DNA from: Eopsaltria australis
Taxonomy: Eukaryota; Chordata; Aves; Passeriformes; Petroicidae
Length of the DNA stretch: 64,000 bases
NCBI GenBank assembly: GCA_034509425.1
Contig: JAVTVJ010000988.1
Span: 310,001 to 374,000 of the forward strand
Reading direction: 5' to 3'
The translations under genes were made by a program, and so were the position numbers. The notes below the pieces were generated by a model that saw only the letters and a list, made by a program, of their open reading frames with translations, made no database searches and was not told where the DNA came from. Shown piece by piece: positions 12,101 to 23,800 of this stretch (its first letter is position 1; each line of letters begins with the position of its first letter).

Positions 12101-13191
12101 TTCAGACCCCCGTGAATAAGTCTTCACTGAATGAGTAGACCCAGAGCAAATTAGTAGATCTAGGTTTTATCTGATTTCCTTTCCTTGGCAAAATCACATG
12201 AACTTGATATAATTTGTGGCTTTGGCCATTTTGATGACATGTTAGTAAGTGAGGTAAATCTTTCTAAACTGCTAAACTTCTGTAACATTTTCTGCCTAAT
12301 ATTCCACATGCTGTTATGTTTTGCAGAGCAGAGAGAGCATGCATATTAGTGCAGGAAGATACTGTCACTTTGAAAACCTTGCTTTCTAAATAGGAAGAAA
12401 AATGGGAGATAGGAAAAACACCAGTTTTTGGTAAGAAGTGCTACCTCACTTATGTGTTTGCAGTCACAGCCTTTTAAAACCTGATTTTTCACCTCCACGG
12501 AACTACCGGTGTGCACAATGTTACTCCACTGCTCAGAACACCACAAGCTGGGTAATCGTGTTGACAGCTTGTAAAAAAGCAGTGCTGTTGACCCCAGCTG
12601 CTACAATCTGGTTAAGAACAAACAAAATGAGATTAATTCATGGTCTGAAATTCATAATCTTGTGCAAGTGTAGGCTAACTAATGCTAGCATTATGAGTCT
12701 AAGGCTGCTGTAAAGATTCATGTCCAACCCATCAGATTTCTCATGGACAAAGAAATTCACATGGCCAAAAGCAGCATATCCAGAGAACCTTGCCAGTTCT
12801 CCAAATGCCATTGTCTGAAGTTTATTTCTTCAAGAGGACTATAGATTTAGATATTGGGACTTTTTGTAAATCTTCAAAATGCCTCCTGGATATAAATACT
12901 GTCTATGAGCTCACAGCCTTTCCCCAGAAATAATTAGCATATCATACTCACATTTCTGAAGGAATATAAAAACATGTGAGTTTTTGAAATAGTTACAGCA
13001 TTAAATATTAGAGAAGGGTCTTCTGGGAACACATACAATAATGTTTAATTCTTTGCCACTTTACAACAAACTTTATTGTGTAAGGGTTGATTTTCTTAAG
13101 TCTGGAAAAACGCAAGGTTTATGATTTAAAAATAACTGAATAATATGCATTAGATACTTGCAATGTGAATTTCACTGGTCACTGGGGGTAG
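9145..13191. other. Unique AT-rich non-coding stretch
   Basis: No gene was recognised; open frames stay at or below 91 codons. It contains a perfect 10-bp-arm palindrome at 10628-10650. A weak plus-strand splice-like pair (acceptor before a GAAGAAAAATGG stretch near 12392, donor GTAAGA near 12431) is not supported by anything else. Confidence 0.6.
10628..10650. repeat. Perfect short inverted repeat
   Basis: TTATAATTAC, the 3-base loop AAT, then GTAATTATAA. The arms are exact reverse complements. The AT-only composition makes chance origin plausible. Confidence 0.85.
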
Positions 13192-13625
13192 GATCACAGA
13201 ATCATTAAGTTTTCCATTTTTTGTTGGAAGGGACATTCAGAGATCATTTGTTCCAACCCCCCATTTCTCCCAGCATTTTTCTCTGGATCGGAACACCCAA
13301 AGCCTCATCCAACCTGACCCTGAACATTTTCCAGGTCATCCACAACTTCCCTGGAAAACCTGTTCCAGTGTTTCAGAATGAAAAATGTCTCCCTTATATA
13401 CAGTCTAAATGTATCCTCTTTCAATTTTAATCCATTACCCCTTGTCCTGTCAGCTCAGATCCTTGTTAAAAGTCTCTCTTCATCCTCTTCTTTAGCACTT
13501 TTAAAATTTTTAAATATAAAAAAGGCCACAATAAGGTGTTCCCAGAGTCTTCTCTTTTTCAGGTCTAATTAGTGCAATTCTCTCACCTTTTTTTTAATAT
13601 GAGAGGTGTTCAGTAGGAGTACCTG
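13192..13625 (-). mobile_element. CR1 LINE 3' region
   Basis: The plus strand is the reverse complement of a CR1 3' end: GATCACAGAATCATTAAG, TTGGAAGGGACATTCAGAGA, TTCCAACCCCCC, CATCCAACCTGACCCTGAAC, TTCCAGTG, CCATTACCCCTTGTCCTGTC, and finally ATGAGAGGTGTTC. This covers the 3' untranslated region and the end of ORF2. Open frames at 13221-13572 are chance frames inside it. It is more diverged than the copies at 8.7 and 38 kb and of a different CR1 subgroup. Confidence 0.88.
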
Positions 13626-16600
13626 GTATCCATTAACTTAATTTTTCTTTGAAACTAAGAAAAATGGAAAGACTGGTTTTTTCACAGCTATAATTTGGGG
13701 TTTAAAAGAATAAATTGCCTAGTTTTCAAGCATATATATTGATAAAGTGCAAGAATAAAATTTCCAAAATTTAAACCCATCAACTATCTATAAATACATG
13801 CATACTGACTCTCAGTTAGAAATATCCAGTGTTTGAGATGTTCAGGTTAGGCTCTGAGAGTTGTTCAGATCTCTCAATTCTTAAAGTAGATTCAGCAAAT
13901 GCAGGAAATACTTCTCCATCAGTGCTGGGCAGAATAAATATACCAGAGCTGGCAAATCAACAAATCTGTATTTGAAAATATGTGCATAAACCAAACCAAG
14001 TGCTATCTGAATTAGAAGACCTCACATCACTAAGTTCAATGCTGAGCAGAGTGGCCAGCTGAAAAATTTGGAACAGTGAAATGGTCTTTTAAATAATTTT
14101 AATTTAGCATTTATCCCAAAAAGAGAGAGCCTCTAAGATGCTCAAGGTCAATCAGACTAGACTTGGGTCAGTAATATAGTACTTACAATTTAATGGCTAT
14201 GATTCATACTGTTGGAAAAAAGAATAAATTAAATTAAATATGGAGGCTTCCTGAATGTATGAATTTGGAGCAAATTCACATTCAGCAATGTTTTAATCTA
14301 TAGTGGCAAAATAAGGCATGGGCTGAAAGCCTCAGGGCTTGGTGCTGATGAAAATGCTTGAAAGAGCTTAAAAAGGACTAATCTGCATCAGCAGGAAGAT
14401 AAAACAGACCTTTCACTGGCTGTAGATCTGTCAGCAGTGGGTGATTACTCAAAGAGTTTGATTAAATTTTAAATGCACCCTTATTTAACTTTTTCCAAGT
14501 TCTGCTTCATGCAGTTCATGTTCCTTGACGCTGTTTCATGGAGCAGTGAGTGTAGCAGAGCCTGAAATACAGGCAAGGAAATGCAGCCTGTGAGCAACAC
14601 GACACCTTATTTTGGGGAACTGCCAAGTAACTCCTAACCACCAGAATTTCATTTTCAGTTTCTGCTTTGAAAACCTGTCTGCATAGAAAAAAAAAAAGGT
14701 AACAATGAGAAGAAGTAATAACAAGAAGAAAAGCTGACTAGCTGAGTGCTAAAATTACAGATTATTCAGTGGCCTCAGGTAGAGCAATTTGGAGAAAATT
14801 ATTTCTCAGTGTGAAATCTGACATTTCAGTTTGGGTGTGAGAATAATAAGTTTTTATTTCATGCCAAAACTACACAGAAATGCTGATTGACCCCACACAT
14901 TGCAGGCCTGCTGTCAAGACCTTGTTATCTATCTCCCAATTTTGGCCCTGAAGGGAATCTTTTAAGTGGAAAAGTCCACCAGGCAACCAAATTGTAGTTT
15001 AAGAAATGAGTCCAGTTCAGTTTAATACTTTTGTGCATATCTTTGCTTGTAGTCTCTTTTTAAGGAAAATTCCAGATTTTCAGTATTGGCATGCAAAGCT
15101 GCCATGTCCAGTAGAAATAGGAATGTTACTGACACCACTAATTTGGGCAAAGGAAGCAAGAAGAGATACTTTCACAGCAAAGAAATTCTGGTGATCTGGG
15201 AGTCAAATGAGGTGGAAAGAATTTGGTTGCATTTGAAGGACATACCAGATAACTCTGTTTCTGTAAAGATATCATGTTCAGAGGGAATTAAATTTAGTGT
15301 CTTTGCCGGATTATGGAAAAATCAAAGGATCCAAGTGATTCAAATTGAATTGTTGCATATAATATTGTCCAAATATTGCTGTCCTGTTAGTCATGTTTTA
15401 CACAGAGCTGGGATAACTCTGTATGGAGAAATATACCCCAATGTTGTCAAAGAGCAAATACTAATTTTCATATGTGCCTAAAATTGTAAAGCCTGACATT
15501 CCTCATGCTTGGTAGAACATGGTGAAAGAGATTTGGATTAGAGAAAATGAAGAAAGAAAAAGAAAAAAAAAGAGGAAAAATTAGAAGGTATGCATTTGTA
15601 AGGTACAACACATTTGGAAAAATGATGATTTGGGAAGAGGAGAAAGATCCAGAAATGAAACAGAAATGAAGAAGCAGAACTGACTTGTCTGTACTGTGGC
15701 AGAAAAGGCTTCCACTGGGAGTGAGAAGCCTCATTTGAAGCAAAAAGTGCAGATTCTCAAATGTCCTTCATTAACCTCTGTAACTCCTTCAACAAATATG
15801 CTGGAAGTCTTCTGTATCATTCCTCATTATTCTTTTCTAGAGTTCTCCTTTTTTGTCCCACTCACCCTCACTCTTTCCCCACCCAGCTCTTCTAATCCAA
15901 AAAAGCTTCCACACACAGTTATCTTGTCTACCTTACTAAGTATTATCAATAGTGCAGTTAGAGGCTGTTTTCCTGCCACAAAAAGAGAAAAAGGAGGAAA
16001 AAATCCAACTTCATTTGACAAATTGACTGTTTGGCTGATAAAAATGCTGGCAGTAGATGCTTTAACCTCTTGATGCTGATACTTTAAATTTGAGAAGCCA
16101 TTCGACCTCATATTACTATGTAGTCTAATAATAAAACAAGTCCTGTATAATATAGAGATGGAACATACCACATAAATATAACTTCATTGTTAATGAACAA
16201 TGTATTATTCAGAATGTTTCTGTTAAGATTTAGACAAAGATGGTCTTGGGGCTGCTGCTAAATTTCTTACCAATTAACCAGATTTTTTTTGTTGATAAAC
16301 TCTGTCTGTCATGTAGCTGTTCTTTTCATACAGTAAAACAGAAAATGTCGATATTTGGAAGCTAGGGACATAAACTGCTTTATATCATGCTGAATCCATT
16401 ATGCCCTCAGCAGAAGAGCAGTGTGGTACAAACACGCTTATATAGGTACTGCTTATTTTTAAGAAAGGTCCTCTGATAGCAAAAAATTCAGACAAAGAGC
16501 TTCTCCTATCATACTAATTACAATTATTATAATACTAATTGATTAAAAAGTACCCAAGGCCAGAAGGCTGGAAAATTTGAGAATCTCTCCTCTGTGCTTC

Positions 16601-17329
16601 CCACTGCTCTAATTTACAAGTCTGATAAAATAAGGTCTGGGAATTGCATTGAAGTGACAAAGCAGGTCTTGCACAATCAAGCGTGGGTGTTCTGTGCCCA
16701 TCACATAATTATCCATATCCTTCTGCTCTGACAGTTACCTGTGTCCCTACCTATCCTGGATGACGGAGAGCCAATTATTGTCTGCAGTGCATTTCTCAGT
16801 TCTCCAGTCATCAGAGCTGCAGAGAAATTTATGCTTTTAATCTCCTTTCTCTTGTCTGGTCTAGGAAAACTCAATTCTTTCAAAAATGGGTAGTCCAAAT
16901 AATTTCTGCCACAACCAAGCCAACATCTCCTCCATGTCAAGCTCTTTATTTAATGTATTAAATGTTTTAAGCTGGACACTGCATCTACCCAAGGAATTGT
17001 CAGAACAAAGTGTTGTAACCCTTCATGACTTTCATGTAGTAACACTCTTAATAAATGGGGAAGGTTTTCTGCCTTTACCAAATACTTTTCACACTTGTTT
17101 TTTCTTTCCTTTTCTTTTTACTTTTTAAAAATAATTTACTACAGCCTGCAAAACTCCCAGGTAGATATTTACATTTTACTTCCTTATTATAATATTATTA
17201 TGTATATACATGTAACTTATGTTATATGAATTTCATCTGCCTGATAATACAGCAATTCATTGTAGATTTCTGACTTTCCTTATAACTGCTCATTCATCAT
17301 AAATGCATTCCTTTGTCATTACAGTATTC
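13626..17329. other. Unique AT-rich non-coding stretch
   Basis: It contains plus-strand frames of 131 codons (15086-15481) and 125 codons (15696-16073) and a 114-codon minus-strand frame across the latter. None has a recognisable domain, signal peptide or flanking splice structure, and such lengths are expected by chance here. No RNA gene was seen. Confidence 0.55.
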
Positions 17330-17980
17330 AGCAACAACGTGAACAACACCTGGAAAAGATCAGGTTGTCTTCCAACTGATCAGACTGTCCCCAAATCTTC
17401 CATATACCTCCATAAACCTGAGATGTACCCTAATCTGACAGAAAATGATTAAAAATTGGCTCAAATGCTGCTTTACAATCAGATGTAGTTCTGCCCTATT
17501 GTAATTTCAAGAAGTATTATCTCCCTATTTTATCAGGAAAATTTCACAGAGAACTGTTAAAAGTCTTACTGAAATCCAAGCAATTTTTCTCCTGTCTTCT
17601 TTAGCAGATATTCTGCCTAAGAAAAGCACTGGCTATGATTTTTTACTTTAATATAAGTATGTTGACCATTTTTAATGTTTTTATTATTCCCTAGACCCTT
17701 GTACGCTGATTCATATCTTCCCAGTGTATTTCTGGATAACTAAGCTCATTGGCTTGTAATTCCCAAGATAATTCCTGTCTTCACACAATGTACTTCTTCA
17801 GTTCACTGTGCTCTCTCCCTGACTTTCCCAACTTGCCTGTAAAGTCTGGAGTGTCTCATCTAGCTATTTACATTTTCTGACATGTATTTTATGTAATGTT
17901 TTCCTTTTGCTTTTACCTCAACTTGCCTATTTTTACCCTATCTCCATTCAAAATCATGCGAACCTCCAGCTTTTTTTTTT
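17330..17980 (-). mobile_element. Ancient CR1-type LINE reverse-transcriptase relic
   Basis: On the minus strand two blocks of the CR1/L2-type reverse transcriptase survive in the right order. LGNYKPMSL (near 17750-17780) corresponds to the conserved GNYRPVSL block. KNCLDFSKTFN (near 17555-17590) corresponds to the YLDFSKAFDT block. Frame shifts and stops separate them. Flanking plus-strand text such as TTAAAAGTCTTACTGAAATC and GGCTTGTAATTCCC looks like reverse-complemented CR1 ORF2. The outer limits are soft. Its divergence is far higher than in the other CR1 copies, and it could belong to a related L2/L3-like clade. Confidence 0.72.
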
Positions 17981-18140
17981 TCTTTTTTAATCTACGCTCT
18001 TAAGGACACATCGTAAATTGTTATATTGTTATCAGATAAATTGGATTTAGACAAACACTAATGATATATTAGACTGCATGAAATAGTAGGCCAGATATGT
18101 TATCCTAAGTATCATGGTACTGACAAATGTTTAAAAGTAG

Positions 18141-18175
<35 letters not shown>

Positions 18176-20100
18176 AAGTTACAGATGGATAGTGGCCAGC
18201 TACTGTCCTACCTCCAGACAGGCAGAACCTGTTCCCTGTCCTCTTACTCGTCCTTTTCCTTTTCTAAAGGTCACTCAGATGCTCACAGCCAGCCAGAATC
18301 AGGAGACAGAAGCATTTCTGACATACTAATCCCTGCTGCTCTCTTTCCCTGCCCTGTTGTTCTCCCATTCCTCTCATTGTATAACCAAAATGACCAAAAT
18401 GCAGGCAACTGCTGACACAGTCAGCACACACAATAATGTACCTGGAATCTTTTCCAAGAGCACAGGACAAGGACATGTTTTGTCATGTGTTTGCCTTTTG
18501 GTCTAGCAAAGGGCACAGGGATCTAATTTCTGGAGCAGATCCATCTCTTTCAAACATCTAAGGGAAAAAGGTCCAAAGCATGAGGAAAGGAAAAGTTTTG
18601 TATGCTTAGCTGATGCAAAGATCTTTGTTAAATCCCCTTTCCCCCCTGCTATTATATATTTAAATGATTAAGAGTTTGGCTGGAACTGAGAAAACAAGCC
18701 TTTACTTTCTGAGAAAATGTTCCTGGCAAATCAAACTGCAAATGCACAGCTAATGTAATTTTAGCTATTGAAGGTCTATACTTACTTATTGTTCCACTTG
18801 CACATTTTTTCCATAGCTGTGTGTCAGTTGTATATGACACACCTCACAGAACCCACTAAGTTGAAAAGTTAGCACTGCTTTGTGGAAACTAATGACTCTT
18901 TGTAACTTTTAGAAATCATATGACAGGATTACTTTTTGATAAGTAGTATGAGCTGAGAAGGAGTATGAACTGTACTGGAAGAACATAATTAAGTAGATTT
19001 CAAACTTTATCTGTAATACTTACCTGTGTCAACTGCAAAGAGACACAACTGATACTCCTTTAAAACCCATTTCTTCTGCACATGCCAACAAAAGAAATAT
19101 CTTTCAAAAGTAAAAAATCCATCTGCATACTCCTGTATACAGAAAAAATATAGAAGCTGAAAGCCATTGATTTAGGGATGGACTAATTTCCCATTTTGCC
19201 TGGTTTGGCACTCTCCTGATGTAACCCCACCAGTTCAATTTACCAAAATTCAAGCTGAGCCAGTGACTAAGAATAGGCTGCTCTGTGGCAGATCTACACA
19301 AGAAATGACTTTATTACCACCTAGATAAAACAGGAGGATGTAGCCATAGAGACTCTGCAGCCTGAAGGTTCTGCCACCATGTGATGTATTTGAGCACAAC
19401 AGAGCAGTAATTTAGTTCTGGAAATCTGCATGCTCTAAGCACATTGCCTTGAATAATATTAAGCACAAAAACATCCATTTTACAGCATCCATTGCACTGT
19501 GCCAACAATGAATTCCTGAATAACTTTTTCGGAGAATTTAGAAAAACCGTAAAAAAAATTGTGCTCCCAAGTACCATATAGAAAAAAGTCAGTATTGAGA
19601 TTGAGTGACAAAGAGGATTAATTTCCAACAGACATTGTCCAAAACCAATAAACTTCAGTGAAATAGTGTGTTTATCTTCCACAGGTTTTTGGATGAAATC
19701 TGCTGGTCCCCTAGACAAATGATGTGGGTTTTTTTTTCTCTTTTGCTTTGCTGTGGTTAGCATCTGAAACTAAAAAGGACTTTATTCTACTGGTGTCATA
19801 ATTCCTATTTAAAGTAGAAATTAAAGTACTTTACTTAGATATCCTAGATTTAGCTAGATTTCCATTGTATTCTTGTGATTATTACTAGACTTTCACTGCT
19901 AAAGAACACTTAATCACTGTTGCTTGAAATAATACAGTTAATGACATTTTTATAATTAGTCACATCAAAGCTTCATAATTAATTTTAGCAAAGATCACAT
20001 CTCCTCTAAGATATTGTTTTTATGGTGAAAAGAGTATTTAGCTTATTCATTCTATGACTGTAATGTTGTTTATAGAACAAGTGTTTATATTATATTGTTA
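17981..20100. other. Unique non-coding stretch
   Basis: It contains a 23-A run plus A7 (18146-18176). A 149-codon minus-strand frame (19314-19763) has a hydrophobic patch in its middle but no recognised family or splice context. A candidate 52-nt minus-strand exon at 19024-19075 is discussed under findings. Confidence 0.55.
18146..18176. repeat. Poly-A tract
   Basis: Twenty-three A, one G, then seven A. No poly-A signal or retroelement body is evident just upstream. Confidence 0.9.
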
Positions 20101-20115
20101 TACCCAGGGTTGCAC

Positions 20116-20122
20116 TATAAAA
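20116..20122 (+). promoter_or_regulatory. Candidate TATA box
   Basis: CTATAAAAGC is a close match to the vertebrate TATA consensus. It lies about 100 bp upstream of the consensus donor of candidate exon 1, so transcription would start near 20147 and leave roughly 60 bases before the ATG at 20208. A TATA match alone is common in AT-rich DNA; the downstream splice signals are what make this one notable. Confidence 0.35.
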
Positions 20123-20146
20123 GCCTCACCTGCACTGTTAAATTAT

Positions 20147-20218
20147 TTGTTGGCATCTTCTTTTTGTATGTTAGATTCTGCTACAATTGAACTTCACATC
20201 TATAAAAATGTTCCAAAG
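20147..20218 (+). other. Candidate first exon
   Basis: It ends in a consensus donor, AAAG followed by GTAAGTGA (GT at 20219). An ATG at 20208 in an A-rich context (A at -3) begins MFQ plus two bases of the next codon, giving phase 2. An earlier ATG at 20168 opens a different frame that crosses to the donor in phase 0 and would stop just inside candidate exon 2, so it would behave as an upstream frame. A possible acceptor (TTTTTGTATGTTAG ending at 20174) means this could instead be an internal exon from 20175. I do not recognise the peptide. Confidence 0.22.
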
Positions 20219-20780
20219 GTAAGTGAATAGTGTGAAATAAGGCATAATTTAAAATGTAACTTTAAAAAAAACCTTGCAGGTATCAGAGCACAGTCAATAC
20301 ACAACTTCCAGAAAAGTATATATAAGAGAAAAAAGAATAATAAAAGGAAAGGGGTGTGGGGGGGCAGATCAAAGCAATTGAAGCTTACAGTCAGATATTC
20401 TAAATTTTTTTTTCAGTTTCTGCTCTTCTTGCTTCCCTGATGAGAGACAGCTGACCTGAGAGAAAGCTCAGCCTACTTTAATCCTGGAAAGTGATTGGGG
20501 CTTGTATCTTCAGGTTCCAGAAAAGTAGGGCAATGAACTGGCACTCTATTGTATTTCTATTACCATGTTTAAACAAGTAGCTCTCTCTGCAAAAGGATTT
20601 TGATTCCTCTCCATTCTTTTTCATATGTGTTCACTTTTTGTTCACCTTCAAACTGCCAGTCCAAAGTACACAAATACTACATTCACCATGTAATCAATAC
20701 TCTCTGAATTTTCTGGAGCATTTCTGTGAAGGCTATTTTTCCCCAGGAGTTTAATCTTTCTCAATTTTCCTGTTTTTTAG

Positions 20781-20836
20781 GCTTCGAAGTAAATTTTATG
20801 GTCCAAACAGCAAACCCAAGCGTTACAACAAAAACG
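20781..20836 (+). other. Candidate second exon, 56 nt
   Basis: It is preceded by a long pyrimidine tract ending TTCCTGTTTTTTAG and followed by the donor GTGAGT at 20837. Joined to exon 1 in the ATG-20208 frame it stays open for 18 codons starting LRSKFYGPNS and ending in phase 1. With four from exon 1, seven of the first 22 residues would be K or R. A second frame is also open (FEVNFMVQTANP..., ending in phase 0) if a different upstream exon is used. The intron would be 562 bp. No family is recognised. Decoy exons with good splice sites occur by chance at this scale. Confidence 0.25.
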
Positions 20837-20842
20837 GTGAGT

Positions 20843-23800
20843 GAAGAGAAATTTAAAATTCAACAGAATGAAGTATAGAAAAGCAGTATAAGTGGTGTTG
20901 CACAACTGATTGCTAGAATCTCTACTGGTAAAACAAACAAAGCCCTTGAGAACCAGCCACTTCACAAGACAAAAAATGCAATCAAAATTTCCAGAGCATC
21001 CCAGTCTAGGTTATGTAAGGCACTCATAGCAGGCAAACTGGGCCTGACACTTGACTGTATTTGTTGTTTAAATGCAGAAGGCAAAGAGCTGCCTTGATGA
21101 AAGGTTATTTTTTGCTCCCACATTTGTGTCCTCTCCCTGTAAGGGGCAAATTTCACTCAAGGAGCAACATGGGTTATGATGAGTAGAAACAGAAAAATGC
21201 TGGTCTTCAAAACAGACAGATTCTGTGCATTGCAAATGGCAAAACAGAAGTCCTTTCACTGGCCTAAAAGACACACCACAGGTTTAAAGCTGATTAAAGC
21301 AGGGGATTACAGTGTGAGGAAAGTTAAAGGTAGGAATTTTAGCTATGTCAATCAGTTCTGTTTTCCAGGAGTCAACAGAACTATGTCAGCTCTGCCGCAG
21401 CAAAGGGGCAAGCTGTAAAGTGTTAAAAGCTAGGTTTCCCATAACCTCCAGAAGTCTGTCACAGAGCTGTCCAGTTTGGCTTTTTCCCACGAGAACAATT
21501 CATATTTGCAGATTGTTTACCAGGCAGGACAGCACTTCAACCAGGCACACAGAGGATGTGAGCAGTGACTGCTCTCAGAAGGAAGTGCTCATTTTCAAAC
21601 GATGAGAAAGCAGAGAAGAGGTGCCAGAAGGCAGCTCTTAAATAAGTTACAGGCTGTGAAGTGTGAAGTAAGACAAGTGACTTTCCAAAGTTTCAAATGT
21701 CATACACTGAACATATGTCCTGTTATTTTTGTCTCCCTCACACTGACTGCTGCAGCAGGATCACTGGCCTGGACTTGTTATCCATGCTGGAGAAGGGCAG
21801 GATGACACTTCAGGACAAAGGTATCCTGCCAGTGCCACATGGCTTTAACTGAGGGGACTTTCCTTTAGCAGCTGCATATCAATTCCATTCTTAGCTTAGT
21901 GAATAGAGCAGGAGGCTCTAAAATGCAGCAAATCTCCGTCCCATGAGTTCCCTGTTTATAAAGCTAAGTCAGTTCCACGTGCCAGCCAAATTAGGTGTTT
22001 TTGAACAAGTTTTGGCCAACCTATGCACAATTTGTACTGACTATCAATATTTATTCATGTTACTTTCTGAAATTTCAGTGACTTCATAAAATTTAAAATA
22101 CTATCTCTGCCAATGTACAGTAACTGCCAACCTTGCTTTAGCTTCCAGCACAAAAATGTAAGACTACCCTTCATACCTATATGCAATAGCCCATCGACTA
22201 TTCAAGAGGAAAATTCAGGTAGGCCCTTTTGAAATGGATGAAAATATTTCACTTTCCTGTAATATGCACTTTCAAAATCTGAAGCAATCCTACCAGCCTC
22301 TGTTCAGCCCTGAAAAACCCAATTGTTACAAGCAGTGGATTAGGAAGAATCTTTCCACAGTACAATTCCATCACTTCTACAAAATGATTTTCCAAGCTAA
22401 TATCAACCCTGACTCAATTTAGACTAAATGAGAGGTATAGACACTCGTCATGTGATAAGCAGCATTTGCAGTCCAAAGAAAGAGCCTCAAGCAATTTTTT
22501 TTCCATTGTTGAGTAGCCTGATCGCTTCAGGTATCTAGGATACTATTTCCTAATTATAAATTATTAGAAAGGTCATATGCCAAATTAAAAGGTGGTGAGT
22601 GATGGCACGATGAGGTGATATTTCATATTCATGGACATGAGCTAAAATTGTCTTGCCTATGCATAAAGCAATAACCACTCTGAAAGGACTAAGCAAATGA
22701 AACACACAGATCTAAAATTTCAGGCTCAGATAAAGACTTGAGATGTCCCAAATGAATCAAAGGGTCAGAGAACACAGAGGCCTCCACAGTTTGTTTCCTT
22801 GGCCTAATTATCCCTCAGAGTACAGCTGTTCGGCTTCCAGTGAACCAGAAAAGCAGGAGCTTTCAGAGTGGCAGAGCATTTGGAGAGTTATTTCAGAATT
22901 ATTCCCAAGATTTTTCCTCCCTTAGGTTTAGAAGCCTTCCTTGGACATTCTTTTTACTGCTCTAGTGGGCCAGTGGGGGGAAGAAAAATAGAAAAATCTT
23001 GAAACTTTTAAGGATTTTTGCTCTGCTGATGGTCTGTGGGAAAATCTGAAGACAATAGAATGGCACTGGCATGACTGCCGGTGAAATATTGTTTCCCATG
23101 GTCTTCTGGGGGTTCAAGGACCATAAGGCTTTAGCAGAACATTGCTGCATCTCATGGCTGTTTGCTAAAAATTTACTGCTCCAGCAGCCACTTGCATGCT
23201 CTGACTTGCTTCCTCTTTCAAGCACAAATCTTATCAATCCATAATCTAATCATTGCATAAATACTGGCTGTGTTAATTTATTCTGACCTTATGAAGCACT
23301 CTCTGACTGAGAGTTTTTGAAGACTGTAATCTTGCCAAAGCTCTGCTGCAGATTGCCTGTGACTTAACTTGGGGTTTATTTAGTTTGGTTTGCTTTTTTG
23401 GTGGCAGAAAATTAAATACTGCATCAGTTCAGAAGGGAGCAAAAACACAACACTGCTCTCAGAAAGTCAGCAGGATCCTGGGATGCAGCTTTTCGGTTCT
23501 GTTTGTATTATTTTAGTAGTGACTCTACAGCGTTACTAATTTAAACAAGACGTTAACAAATTTGTTGAACACTTCACAGCCCTTCTCAGAATTTTCCCTC
23601 TGATATATTACCCCTTCCACTTACTTCCCCCAACAGAATTACTGGAAGAATGATGCCTTAGCTGGAAAAACAACTTTGCTGAATTTTCCTTATGCTGTCA
23701 TAGGAAAGCCTAAACTTATTTTTCTTTCTTATTTTGTTAAAATAAATAAATGCAGCTTTCTGTTAAACCTGAATCTGCACCATGTGTACTTTAACTGCTT

